Assembly (NCBI RefSeq): GCF_016925635.1
Contig: NZ_CP070490.1
Coordinates: 2,982,001-3,046,000, forward strand
Direction of reading: 5' to 3'
Length of the DNA stretch: 64,000 bases
From: Lysinibacillus fusiformis
GTDB taxonomy: Bacteria; Bacillota; Bacilli; Bacillales_A; Planococcaceae
Shown here: piece after piece, positions 39,030 through 47,823 of the stretch
Numbering within the stretch: position 1 is the stretch's first letter
Layout of the letters: the number at the start of each line of letters is the position of its first letter
The notes under the pieces: model-generated
Told to the model about the DNA's origin: nothing
The model's input: only the letters and a program-made list of their open reading frames with translations
The model's database searches: none
Position numbers and translations under genes: made by a program

Positions 39030-41144
39030 ATGAACGAAAAGAAAGTCTATTCCTATGAATGGGCTGGCCGTCCACTTGTAATTGAAGTAGGACAGTTAGC
39101 AAAACAAGCAAACGGAGCCGCATTAGTACGCTATGGCGATACTTCTGTACTTGCTACAGCAACAATGTCAAAATCACCAAAACCACTTGATTTCTTCCCA
39201 TTAACAGTAAACTATGAAGAACGTCTATATGCTGCAGGTAAAATTCCTGGCGGCTTTATTAAGCGTGAAGGACGTCCATCTGAAAAAGCGATTTTAGCGA
39301 GCCGTTTAATCGACCGTCCTATTCGTCCGATGTTCCCAGATGGTTTCCGTAACGAAGTACAAGTTATTTCTATGGTTATGTCAAATGATCCTGATTGTAC
39401 ATCTGAAATGGCAGCAATGGTTGGTTCCTCATTAGCATTAGCTATTTCTGATATTCCATTTGATGGACCAATCGCAGGTGTACAAGTTGGTTATATTGAC
39501 GGAGAGTTTATTGTAAACCCGACAGTAGAACAATCGAATCACTCAACAATTCACTTATCTGTAGCAGGGAACAAAGATGCTATCAACATGGTTGAAGCGG
39601 GTGCACTTGAAGTACCAGAAGAAATTATGTTAGAAGCGATTATGTTCGGTCATGAAGAAATCAAAAAAATCATTGCTTTCCAAGAGCAAATTGTGGCAGA
39701 GGTTGGTAAAAAAAAGTTACCAGTGACACTATTTGAAATTGACGAAGCGATTCAAGCCGATATAAAAGCAGCTTGTGAGACTGATATGCATGATGCAATT
39801 CAAACGGCGGAGAAACATGCACGTGATGAGGCGATTCAAGCTGTTAAAGATCGTGTTATTGCTTCTTATGAAGAGCAAGAAGCAGATGACGATACAATGA
39901 AACAAGTGTATAACATTCTTGATAAGATGGTGAAAGAAGAAGTACGTCGTCAAATCACGGAAGATAAAATTCGTCCAGATGGTCGTAAGCTCGACGAAAT
40001 TCGACCACTTTCTTCTGAAACAGGCTTATTACAACGTACACACGGTTCTGGTCTATTTACACGTGGACAAACACAAGCCCTATCTATTTGTACACTAGGG
40101 GCGCTAGGTGATGTACAAATTATTGATGGCTTAGGTGTTGAAGAATCAAAACGCTTTATGCACCATTACAACTTCCCTCAATTCTCTGTAGGAGAAACAG
40201 GCCCAATCCGTGGACCAGGTCGTCGTGAAATCGGTCATGGTGCGTTAGGTGAACGTGCACTTGAAGCTGTTATTCCTGATGAATCGGCTTTCCCATATAC
40301 AATTCGTTGTGTATCAGAAGTACTTGAATCAAACGGATCAACTTCTCAAGCTTCTATCTGTGCCTCCACATTAGCCATGATGGATGCGGGTGTACCATTA
40401 AAAGCACCAGTTGCAGGTATTGCAATGGGTCTTATAAAAAAAGGCGAGCACTATTCCATTTTAACGGATATTCAAGGGATGGAAGACCATTTAGGTGATA
40501 TGGACTTTAAAGTTGCTGGTACAGCTAAAGGTGTAACAGCACTACAAATGGACATTAAAATCGACGGTTTATCTCGCAATATTTTAGAAGAAGCACTGAC
40601 ACAAGCGAAAGTTGGTCGTATGCATATTCTAGAGTCAATGCTTGCAACACTTGCTGAACCTCGTGAAAAATTGTCTGAATTTGCACCGAAAATTGTCATC
40701 GTGAAAATTAATCCAGATAAAATTCGTGATGTGATTGGACCTGGTGGTAAACAAATTAACAAAATTATTGAAGAGACAGGCGTTAAGATTGATACAGAAC
40801 AAGATGGTACAATCTACATTTCTTCTGCAAATGAGGAAATGAATGCACGTGCAAAACAAATTATAGAAGATATCGTACGGGAAGCAAAAGTAGGGGAATA
40901 TTACTTATCGACTGTGAAACGTATTGAAAAATTCGGTGCATTTTGTGAGATCTTCCCAGGAAAAGATGGTTTGCTACACATTTCCGAAATTCAAGAGGAA
41001 CGTACAAAGCAAGTGGAAGATGTCTTAAAACTTGGCGATCAATTACTTGTGAAGGTTATTGAAATTGACAAGCAAGGTCGTGTGAATTTATCTCGTAAAG
41101 TAGTAATACAAGAGGAAAAAGAACGCGCTGAACAAGAAAAATAA
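39030..41144 (+). CDS. pnp: polyribonucleotide nucleotidyltransferase (PNPase)
   Basis: A 704-residue 3'-5' phosphorolytic exoribonuclease, major mRNA decay enzyme. First RNase PH-like domain (1-210), helical linker, second RNase PH-like domain with [43 protein letters not shown] and the [19 protein letters not shown] catalytic Asp motif. KH domain [20 protein letters not shown] at about 560-620, and S1 domain to about 695. GAGAGGGG precedes the ATG. In B. subtilis ylxY follows; here the M16 peptidase follows directly. Confidence 0.98.
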   Translation: MNEKKVYSYEWAGRPLVIEVGQLAKQANGAALVRYGDTSVLATATMSKSPKPLDFFPLTVNYEERLYAAGKIPGGFIKREGRPSEKAILASRLIDRPIRPMFPDGFRNEVQVISMVMSNDPDCTSEMAAMVGSSLALAISDIPFDGPIAGVQVGYIDGEFIVNPTVEQSNHSTIHLSVAGNKDAINMVEAGALEVPEEIMLEAIMFGHEEIKKIIAFQEQIVAEVGKKKLPVTLFEIDEAIQADIKAACETDMHDAIQTAEKHARDEAIQAVKDRVIASYEEQEADDDTMKQVYNILDKMVKEEVRRQITEDKIRPDGRKLDEIRPLSSETGLLQRTHGSGLFTRGQTQALSICTLGALGDVQIIDGLGVEESKRFMHHYNFPQFSVGETGPIRGPGRREIGHGALGERALEAVIPDESAFPYTIRCVSEVLESNGSTSQASICASTLAMMDAGVPLKAPVAGIAMGLIKKGEHYSILTDIQGMEDHLGDMDFKVAGTAKGVTALQMDIKIDGLSRNILEEALTQAKVGRMHILESMLATLAEPREKLSEFAPKIVIVKINPDKIRDVIGPGGKQINKIIEETGVKIDTEQDGTIYISSANEEMNARAKQIIEDIVREAKVGEYYLSTVKRIEKFGAFCEIFPGKDGLLHISEIQEERTKQVEDVLKLGDQLLVKVIEIDKQGRVNLSRKVVIQEEKERAEQEK

Positions 41145-41154
41145 TAACGATTCC

Positions 41155-41185
41155 AAAGGCTGCGTATGATTGCGCAGCCTTTTTA
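41155..41185 (+). terminator. terminator after pnp
   Basis: A 10-bp stem AAAGGCTGCG/CGCAGCCTTT with an 8-base loop and five T in all on the 3' arm. It isolates pnp from the peptidase gene. Confidence 0.88.
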
Positions 41186-41235
41186 AATAGTAGCAAAAAG
41201 ACTAGTAGAGAATTTTTATAATTGGGGGAGATTTT

Positions 41236-42459
41236 TTGGTTCAAGTACATACATGTCAAAATGGTGTTCGGATTGTATCAGAGCAAATAGATCATGTGAG
41301 GTCTGTTGCATTAGGCATTTTTGTGAATGCTGGCTCTCGCTATGAGCTACCTGAAGAGAATGGTATCACACATTTTATTGAGCATATGTTGTTTAAAGGA
41401 ACAACCACTCGCTCAGCTCGTCAAATTGCTGAAGAATTTGATCGAATTGGGGGAGAGTTAAATGCCTTCACATCGAAAGAAAATACATGTTACTATGCGA
41501 AGGTTTTAGATCATCATGCGGAACTGGCTGTCGCAATACTAGCAGATATGTTTTTCAATTCTACATTTGCGGAAGAAGAATTAGAAAAAGAGCGACAAGT
41601 GGTATTAGAAGAAATATTAATGAGTGAAGATGCTCCTGATGATGATGTTCATGAAAAGCTGTGGGGTGTCATGTATCCGAATGATGCGCTTGGTCGCCCA
41701 ATACTTGGTACGGCTGCTACGTTAAAGACATTTACAGCAGATGCTATACGACATTATATGGATAAACATTATGGGCCAGAGTCTGTTGTTATTTCTATTG
41801 CGGGTAATATTTCAGCTCAGCTTATGCAAACGATTGAAGATTTATTTGGACACTATCAACCTTCACCACATGCCATGGCGCCTGTCCTGACAAATCCTTC
41901 ATTTTATCCAGGAGAAATTTCAAAAATACGCGATACAGAGCAGGCACATGTAGCGATTTCGTATCCAGCAATCGGTGTAAAAGATCCAGATATGTATAGC
42001 TTTATTGCGCTGAACAATATTATTGGAGGCAATATGAGTTCTCGATTGTTTCAAGAAGTACGAGAAGAACGTGGGCTAGCTTATTCTATTTTTTCCTATC
42101 AATCGTGTTATGCTGATGTAGGTGCTTTTACGATTTATGGTAGTACGAGTCGACAGCAATTAGCACAGCTTCAGCATACTATTGATGCCACTTTACTAGA
42201 TATTGTAGCAGGTGGTGTTACAGAGGAGGAGCTTGATAATGCAAAAGAGCAGCTTAAAGGCAGCTTTGTCCTTGGGTTAGAGGGGACAGGTGCTCGTATG
42301 AATCGCAATGGAACAAGTGAACTTGTCCATCGCAAGCATCGAACTGTAGACGAGGTTCTTAAATCGATAGATGCCGTATCGATGGAGTCTGTAGATCGGC
42401 TGATTGCCAAAATTTTAAAAGCAGAACCAGCTATCTCAATCATTGGTCCTAGCGAATAA
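41236..42459 (+). CDS. mlpA: M16-family zinc metalloprotease (MlpA/YmxG-like)
   Basis: A 407-residue M16 peptidase related to mitochondrial processing peptidase. The inverted zinc motif HFIEH is at residues 46-50, with the downstream ligand Glu in the EEELEKERQVVLEEI helix at about 113-128. The C-terminal half has the VREERGLAYSIFSYQSCYAD block. It starts with TTG, 9 bases after GGGGGAG. The B. subtilis homologue (MlpA/YmxG) lies between ylxY and ymxH; here the gene is separated from ymxH by 6.7 kb of inserted DNA. Confidence 0.92.
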   Translation: MVQVHTCQNGVRIVSEQIDHVRSVALGIFVNAGSRYELPEENGITHFIEHMLFKGTTTRSARQIAEEFDRIGGELNAFTSKENTCYYAKVLDHHAELAVAILADMFFNSTFAEEELEKERQVVLEEILMSEDAPDDDVHEKLWGVMYPNDALGRPILGTAATLKTFTADAIRHYMDKHYGPESVVISIAGNISAQLMQTIEDLFGHYQPSPHAMAPVLTNPSFYPGEISKIRDTEQAHVAISYPAIGVKDPDMYSFIALNNIIGGNMSSRLFQEVREERGLAYSIFSYQSCYADVGAFTIYGSTSRQQLAQLQHTIDATLLDIVAGGVTEEELDNAKEQLKGSFVLGLEGTGARMNRNGTSELVHRKHRTVDEVLKSIDAVSMESVDRLIAKILKAEPAISIIGPSE

Positions 42460-42508
42460 AAATATTTTAACAAGGATAGCATTTATCCATTATATTGAAA
42501 CATATAAA

Positions 42509-42542
42509 GAGGAGAACTTTGAATATTTTCAAAGTTCTCCTC
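42509..42542 (+). terminator. terminator hairpin of mlpA, left copy of a duplicated site
   Basis: A perfect 15-bp stem GAGGAGAACTTTGAA/TTCAAAGTTCTCCTC with a TATT loop. It lacks the T tract that its exact duplicate at 43092 has, because the repeat element begins right after it. Confidence 0.8.
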
Positions 42543-43091
42543 ATGTTGTTGAAAAAAGAACATGTCACTAACAGAAAAAGATCTTTTAGCAGGGTGAGGG
42601 GTTGATTTCCGTTCCGCCAGCGTCCTTTCCAGAGGGCGTCCGATGAGCCGCTTCACTCACTTACGTTCGCTCCAGGGTCACATCTGTGACGCTAAATCCT
42701 CTAGGAGTGACGCTGGCTCCACTCCAATCAACCATGCTGCAAAATGTCTTTACTTTTTTTCATACTAGCATATCAATCAAATAGCCCAATATCTTTATTC
42801 TTAGAGGGGATAAACTCTTATTTTCAATGTGGAGAAGTGATGCGTGACAACACCCCTCCATAAAGAGTAATGAACACCTTCACTTTATTTGAAAACCTTT
42901 GCTAAAAAGGTAACACTTTTATGGGTTGGAGTGGAAGGCTACTTGACTTCCGTGGGATAGCGAGACAGGCAAAACTCTAAACGGAGCGATAGCGGTGGAA
43001 GTGATTCGGCGCTCGCCCACAGGAAAGCAAGTAACCTGCAACGGAAATCCATTTCTACCTTTTAATTGACTGTTTTGTTTTTCAACACTAT
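42542..43091 (+). mobile_element. non-coding terminator-associated element, copy B
   Basis: A 550-base element in the same orientation as copy A and closely similar along its full length by eye. Ends are TGTTGTTGAAAAAA and TTTTTCAACACTATG. The same two inverted GC-rich halves and AT-rich core are present. A frame that is open in copy A is stopped here (CGA TGA at about 42644), so the element does not code for that peptide. It is flanked by a 33-base perfect direct repeat made of the whole mlpA terminator stem-loop. Confidence 0.8.
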
Positions 43092-43130
43092 GAGGAGAAC
43101 TTTGAATATTTTCAAAGTTCTCCTTTTTTA
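43092..43130 (+). terminator. mlpA terminator, right copy with T tract
   Basis: Bases 43092-43124 repeat 42509-42541 without a mismatch, and are followed by five more T. This is the functional-looking form. Together with the left copy it brackets element B and ends any read-through before the heme operon. Confidence 0.85.
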
Positions 43131-43156
43131 ATGTTTTTTCCTTTATCAGTTAGGTA

Positions 43157-43185
43157 TTGAAATTCTCAATTAACTTTGATAGTAT
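43157..43185 (+). promoter_or_regulatory. promoter of the heme-uptake operon
   Basis: TTGAAA and TAGTAT with a 17-base spacer, 47 bases before the lipoprotein start. A Fur-type box begins 5 bases after the -10. Confidence 0.55.
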
Positions 43186-43189
43186 GAGT

Positions 43190-43208
43190 GATATTGAAAA
43201 TCATTTTC
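43190..43208 (+). promoter_or_regulatory. Fur box
   Basis: GATATTGAAAATCATTTTC matches 16 of 19 positions of the classic Fur box GATAATGATAATCATTATC. It overlaps the expected transcription start, so iron-loaded Fur would block the operon when iron is plentiful. Confidence 0.75.
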
Positions 43209-43232
43209 ATTTAAATGGAGGATATACACGTT

Positions 43233-44231
43233 ATGAAAAAATGGCTTACAGTCAGTACATTGGCATTATCACTTGCACTCGTTGGATGTGCAGATCAAGA
43301 AGAGAAAAGTGCTGACAAAGAATTAAAGGAAGAAACAACACAAACACAACAAGAAACAGCAAATACATCAGAGGTAGAAAAAGAGGCATTTCAAGATGGT
43401 GTCGATGAGGAAGCTTTTCAAGAGGCTTTAGCAAGCTTCCCAACAACAGCACCAGAAAAAATTGTCACGACGTCTGTGCCTTTAACAGAAATGTTACATC
43501 TTTTGGACATCACACCAGTAGGGGTACCAACATCGACAAACCCTATCCCAGCAGACTTTGATTCCATTACAAAAATTGGCTCACCAATGTCACCCGATTT
43601 AGAGGTTATTTCAAGCTTACAATCAGACCTAATACTTGGGGCTTCTTCTTTACAAAGTTCACTTGATCAAGCTCTTCAAGGAATGAATTTACCGACAGCT
43701 TATTTACCAACAGATTCATATGAAGACTTAAAATTAAGCTTCAAAGTGCTCGGTACGTACTTTGGTAAAGAAGAAAAAATGAACGAGGTCTTACAAAATC
43801 TCGTAGCAAAAGAAAAAGAATTGGAAGGAAAGGCGAAAGGAAAAGAATTACCATCTGTGATGCTTGTGATTGGAACATCAGATTCCTTTATGGTAATGAA
43901 TGATCAATCTTACTTAGGAAGCTTAGTAGAACGATTGGGTGCAGACAATATTGCCAAATCTGTGCTGAAAGCAGAATCGACATACTCGCCAATGAATCTA
44001 GAAGATATAGTTGTAGCTGATCCAGATATCGTTTTTGTTTTAGCATCTGGTGATCATGGAGCAAATGAAGATAAATTTAAACAAGAGATTGAAAAAAATA
44101 GCGCATGGCAACAATTATCAGCCTATAAAAATGACAAAATCTATATGCTTGATTACAGTACATTCGGTGTCACATCGATTACAAATGCGGAGAAAGCACT
44201 GACAACAATTGCAGATTATTTCTATAAATAA
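43233..44231 (+). CDS. isdE: IsdE-like heme-binding lipoprotein of an ABC importer
   Basis: A 332-residue substrate-binding protein anchored by a lipobox (ALVGC, lipid on Cys19), followed by a Glu/Thr/Gln-rich linker. The binding domain reads PEKIVTTSVPLTEMLHLL, VGVPTSTNPIP, then GSPMSPDLEVI. The Met of GSPMSPD and the His of LASGDHG correspond in place to the Met and His that bind heme iron in S. aureus IsdE. I chose the ATG at 43233, which follows TGGAGG and starts the signal peptide, over the ATG at 43215, which overlaps the ribosome site. A siderophore ligand is the alternative. Confidence 0.82.
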   Translation: MKKWLTVSTLALSLALVGCADQEEKSADKELKEETTQTQQETANTSEVEKEAFQDGVDEEAFQEALASFPTTAPEKIVTTSVPLTEMLHLLDITPVGVPTSTNPIPADFDSITKIGSPMSPDLEVISSLQSDLILGASSLQSSLDQALQGMNLPTAYLPTDSYEDLKLSFKVLGTYFGKEEKMNEVLQNLVAKEKELEGKAKGKELPSVMLVIGTSDSFMVMNDQSYLGSLVERLGADNIAKSVLKAESTYSPMNLEDIVVADPDIVFVLASGDHGANEDKFKQEIEKNSAWQQLSAYKNDKIYMLDYSTFGVTSITNAEKALTTIADYFYK

Positions 44232-44248
44232 GTACGTGAGGTAGAGGT

Positions 44249-45241
44249 ATGATTCATACAGCAAGAAGTCGCATGATTATTATGACGACATTTGTGGTAA
44301 CAATTTTAGCAGCCATCGTAGCAATCGGGTTAGGCAGTGTTCATATTTCGATTCCCGATATTTTAGCTACTCTGATTAATGGGCGCAATCAAGAAGGCGT
44401 CTACACAACCATCATCTGGGATATCCGCCTACCACGCGTGTTGCTAGCACTAATCATTGGTGCAAGTATAGCCATTTCGGGAGCCTTATTGCAGGCAGTC
44501 ATGGGCAATCCATTAGCTGATCCTGGATTAACAGGCGTAACGAGCGGTGCCGCAGCCTTTGTGCTACTTATCCTTTTAGCAAATCCAGAGCTTACACACT
44601 TAATTCCACTTGCTGCCTTCGTTGGTGGTTTGATTGCAGCAGCCATAGTCTATGCCCTAGCGTGGAGACGTACAGGCATTACACCCATTACCATTATTTT
44701 ATCGGGAGTCGCTGTAAATGCTTTATGTGGTGGGGTAATTGGGTTCTTGTCTATTCTTTATAGTGATCGTTTGCCAGCAGCTGTGCAATGGATGAATGGA
44801 AGTCTCGCAGCTAAAGGCAATGCCTCTCTGCAGATGATTTATGTGTATGCCGTCATTGGTTGGATACTCGCTATTTTCGCCATTCGTAAAGCGAATATTA
44901 TTCGTTTAGGTGATCAGGTCGCAACCAATTTAGGGGAAAGTGTAACCCGTATTCGTATTATGTTATCTATTTTAGCTGTCTTTCTAGCAGCCATTTCGGT
45001 TGCGGCAGTTGGCATGATTAGCTTTGTAGGATTAATCGTACCGCATATGGCACGCTTACTTGTAGGCTCTGATTATAAGTATATGTTGCCTATGAGTATG
45101 GCCATGGGGGCGATTGTCTTATTGATTGCTGATACTGGTGGACGTACATTATTTGCACCACTGGATATTCCAGCAGGGATTTTAATGGCTGTCATCGGTG
45201 GACCTTACTTCTTATACCTAATGAGAAAGAGGGCGTTTTAA
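44249..45241 (+). CDS. isdF: FecCD-family heme/iron ABC permease
   Basis: A 330-residue BtuC/FecCD permease with nine to ten membrane helices. Signature segments: IIWDIRLPRVLLALIIGASIAISGALLQAVMGNPLADPGLTGVTSGAA near the N-terminus, the cytoplasmic coupling loop LGDQVATNLGESVTRIRI, and VGLIVPHMARLLVGSDYKYMLP. It follows the lipoprotein by 17 bases and its stop overlaps the ATG of the ATPase gene (TTTTAATG). Confidence 0.88.
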   Translation: MIHTARSRMIIMTTFVVTILAAIVAIGLGSVHISIPDILATLINGRNQEGVYTTIIWDIRLPRVLLALIIGASIAISGALLQAVMGNPLADPGLTGVTSGAAAFVLLILLANPELTHLIPLAAFVGGLIAAAIVYALAWRRTGITPITIILSGVAVNALCGGVIGFLSILYSDRLPAAVQWMNGSLAAKGNASLQMIYVYAVIGWILAIFAIRKANIIRLGDQVATNLGESVTRIRIMLSILAVFLAAISVAAVGMISFVGLIVPHMARLLVGSDYKYMLPMSMAMGAIVLLIADTGGRTLFAPLDIPAGILMAVIGGPYFLYLMRKRAF

Positions 45242-46023
45242 TGTTAAAAATTGAACAGCTATCCATCAGCTATGAACAAAAGGAAGTTGTCCATAATTTT
45301 TCATTCGAAGTAAAACAAGGCGAAATTCTATCGATCATTGGACCAAATGGTTCTGGTAAGTCGACGATATTAAAAGCGATTGCGCGAATGCAGCCGTACA
45401 ATGCAGGAACCATTCTGTTTGAGGGAGAAAATATGCGTCAATTATCCTCAAAGCAAATCGCACGCAAAATGTGTATGTTGAGTCAACAGAATCAAGCTCC
45501 AAGCGATATATCTGTTAAAAATTTAGTTGCCTATGGTCGTTATCCACATAAAAAGTGGTTTGAACGTCTCAATGCAGAGGATGAGGCTATTATCGATTGG
45601 GCATTAGAAAAGACCTATCTTGCCCATTACAAAGAAAAGCCTATTGTTGCTTTATCAGGTGGGGAGGCACAGCGTGCGTGGATTGCCATGGCTTTAGCAC
45701 AGCGTCCCCAAGTTCTATTATTAGATGAGCCTACAACCTTCTTAGATATTGCTCATCAACATGAAGTGCTAGAATTAGTGAGGGAGCTTAATCGTGACAT
45801 GGGAATGACCGTTGTGATGGTGCTCCATGATTTAAACCAGGCTTCTAGCTATAGCGATCAAATCGTGGTCGTAAAGGATGGCTGGAGGGCACAAATGGGA
45901 ACACCTGATGAGGTCATGACGGAACAGATGATCCAACAAATTTATCGCATGGAGGCAGAAATTCAATATGTCTCGTGGGATAATGCCCCTCGGGTGCAAT
46001 TAAAAAATACGGTGAAAGTATAG
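45241..46023 (+). CDS. heme/iron ABC transporter ATPase
   Basis: A 260-residue FecE/FhuC-type ATPase that powers the importer. Walker A GPNGSGKST at about 35-43, Q-loop LSQQNQAP, signature LSGGEAQRAWIAMAL, Walker B VLLLDEPTTFLDIAHQ, switch His in VLHDLNQA. Translationally coupled to the permease and 11 bases before the HugZ-like gene, which argues for a single heme-uptake and breakdown operon. Confidence 0.93.
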   Translation: MLKIEQLSISYEQKEVVHNFSFEVKQGEILSIIGPNGSGKSTILKAIARMQPYNAGTILFEGENMRQLSSKQIARKMCMLSQQNQAPSDISVKNLVAYGRYPHKKWFERLNAEDEAIIDWALEKTYLAHYKEKPIVALSGGEAQRAWIAMALAQRPQVLLLDEPTTFLDIAHQHEVLELVRELNRDMGMTVVMVLHDLNQASSYSDQIVVVKDGWRAQMGTPDEVMTEQMIQQIYRMEAEIQYVSWDNAPRVQLKNTVKV

Positions 46024-46034
46024 GAGGAAATAAG

Positions 46035-46529
46035 ATGCCGAAAGCAGTGGATATTGAACAAGTAAAACAGGGGTATGAAACATTTATTCAAAGCAAGAAA
46101 AATTGTGTACTAAGTTTTGTAGATGGAGATGGCAAACCTTTTAGTAGTACGACGCCATTTGTACGTCTGAACGGAAAATTTTATGTCTATATTAGTCGCA
46201 TTGCTGAACATTACCAGCTAATGGAGCAATCAGAAGTAGTCGATTTAATTTGTGTAGCAGATGAGGCTGTAACAGCTAATCCATTTGCCACAGAGCGAGC
46301 ACGTTGGCAATGTCAGCCTAAAAATTTAGGGAATGACGGCCATGAAGAGGTATTTGCTGCCTTCGACCAGCTATTTAATGCCAAGATGATGGAAATGTTG
46401 CGTTCACTCGATTTCTCATTGTTTGAGTTAACACCACTAGATGGACGCTATGTCGTTGGATTTGGTAAAGCCTTTACAATTGATCTAGCTAATGACACAT
46501 TAATCCATGTTGTAATTGATAAAAAATAG
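46035..46529 (+). CDS. HugZ/HutZ-like heme-utilisation protein
   Basis: A 164-residue split-barrel (pyridoxamine-phosphate-oxidase-like) protein of the HugZ/HutZ type. Blocks: CVLSFVDGDGKPFSSTTPFV, FYVYISRIAEHYQLME (the family ISxLAxHxxNL-like segment), ADEAVTANPFATERARWQCQ, and the end GRYVVGFGKAFTIDL. Family members bind heme and release iron by oxidative cleavage. As last gene of the operon, with AGGAGG before the ATG, it would process heme imported by the upstream transporter. Confidence 0.82.
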   Translation: MPKAVDIEQVKQGYETFIQSKKNCVLSFVDGDGKPFSSTTPFVRLNGKFYVYISRIAEHYQLMEQSEVVDLICVADEAVTANPFATERARWQCQPKNLGNDGHEEVFAAFDQLFNAKMMEMLRSLDFSLFELTPLDGRYVVGFGKAFTIDLANDTLIHVVIDKK

Positions 46530-46556
46530 GTTGCCAATTTAGGCAGCCTATTTTTT
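46525..46556 (+). terminator. terminator after the heme operon
   Basis: An 11-bp stem AATAGGTTGCC/GGCAGCCTATT with one T-G pair, overlapping the stop codon, then T6. It separates this operon from the convergent minus-strand ABC operon that ends 10 bases away, and may serve both. Confidence 0.85.
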
Positions 46557-46565
46557 GCTGAATGT

Positions 46566-47180
46566 TTAACAGATTTCTTTTGTCATATATAAATGAAGAC
46601 ATTTGTGAAACACAATAAAACTGATGAAGACACTAATCAATGTTGGCAACAACAAAATGAATAAATGGGCTGCTACTAGTGATAAGTAGTAATGAATGAC
46701 AAAATTTAAAAGAATAATAAGCACGCTAGCTGTAAGCATTCTAACCGTTCGCATTCCCTCCGTTTCCTCCAGTTGCTGAATATAAAATTGACTACAGATG
46801 AGGAAAGAAGCGCTACTTATAAAAGCAAAGTACATAGCAAAATGCTCTATAAAATTTTCATTTGCTCCAGGTTGTGAAAAATACATTGGCGCTAGGATAA
46901 TAAAGAGTAATGTAATAAGGCCATAGCAAAATAAAAAATCGGATTGCAATTGTGTTTTCTTTGATAGAGGTAGTGTATTGACATATACTGTCCACTTTAC
47001 TTGACGATCACCTCTATATAAATTATCTACAAGGTTGGCTGAAATAACGACAATAAATAATCCGATAGAAGGACTATCTACAAAAGGTAAATGAACAAAA
47101 TGAAGAAGTAAACATATCGTCATTGCAAAAAGAATAGTCCATTTTTGTACGACAATTCTTTGTAACAACAGTGCTCGCAT
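46566..47180 (-). CDS. ABC-2 type membrane protein, second permease
   Basis: A 204-residue protein with about six hydrophobic segments, no recognised enzyme motif. It resembles the neighbouring permease in the layout and in a cytoplasmic segment at about 60-75 (LYRGDRQVKWTVYVNTLPLSKK, compare YDEQSNWDKYANTLPISKG). This marks both as half-permeases of the type found in YtrB/YhcH-like exporters. Last gene of the minus-strand operon; 10 bases separate it from the first permease. Confidence 0.75.
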   Translation of the reverse strand: MRALLLQRIVVQKWTILFAMTICLLLHFVHLPFVDSPSIGLFIVVISANLVDNLYRGDRQVKWTVYVNTLPLSKKTQLQSDFLFCYGLITLLFIILAPMYFSQPGANENFIEHFAMYFAFISSASFLICSQFYIQQLEETEGMRTVRMLTASVLIILLNFVIHYYLSLVAAHLFILLLPTLISVFISFIVFHKCLHLYMTKEIC

Positions 47181-47190
47181 GAAATCCCTC

Positions 47191-47823
47191 CTAAAACTCT
47201 TTTCTTTTATAAATAGCTGTAGAAACTAGAGAGGAGAGGCATAGCAGTATAAGCCCGACAAAAGGTGCTACATAGATAAATTGCTTTAAATATAAAAAGG
47301 TATGGGTCGTATCAGGGATATACTGTTTAAACATCCCCATTAAGAAGCCAGGGATAAAACAAAGCGCAATGAGGACTATCCTTCCTTTAATAGAGCCAAA
47401 TTGAATATAGATAGGTAGTAATAAAGCTAACAGACAGAGCGCCAATGTTACAATCAAATTAAATGTTAGAAAAAATTCTGAAGTGATTTCGTTATTGGTA
47501 AAAAAATTAATAAAAAATAGGAGAGGTAAAGCCGTAACAAGACCGATAATCATTAGCACAACACTAAGTATATATTTACTAAGAACTATATCCCCTTTAG
47601 AAATTGGCAAAGTATTGGCATACTTATCCCAGTTACTTTGTTCATCGTAGCTAAGGGCAGTTATGGCTTGTATCGTTACAATAAAGACAACAACAGCTAG
47701 AAGCATTGAGCTTTGCTGCATAAATATCGCCATCATAAGAAGAAATAATAGAACAAATGCCTGTGCTTTCATTTGACGTTGAATGGTCATTAAATCTTTG
47801 AGGATAAGACCTACCATATTCAA
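47191..47823 (-). CDS. ABC-2 type membrane protein, first permease
   Basis: A 210-residue membrane protein with about six helices of the ABC-2 superfamily (YhcI-like). The segment ALSYDEQSNWDKYANTLPISKGDIVLSKYI is typical of the group. Its start overlaps the stop of the ATPase gene by 4 bases (ATGA), so subunits are made together. Substrate unknown; relatives are linked to antibiotic or cell-envelope stress. Confidence 0.78.
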   Translation of the reverse strand: MNMVGLILKDLMTIQRQMKAQAFVLLFLLMMAIFMQQSSMLLAVVVFIVTIQAITALSYDEQSNWDKYANTLPISKGDIVLSKYILSVVLMIIGLVTALPLLFFINFFTNNEITSEFFLTFNLIVTLALCLLALLLPIYIQFGSIKGRIVLIALCFIPGFLMGMFKQYIPDTTHTFLYLKQFIYVAPFVGLILLCLSSLVSTAIYKRKEF

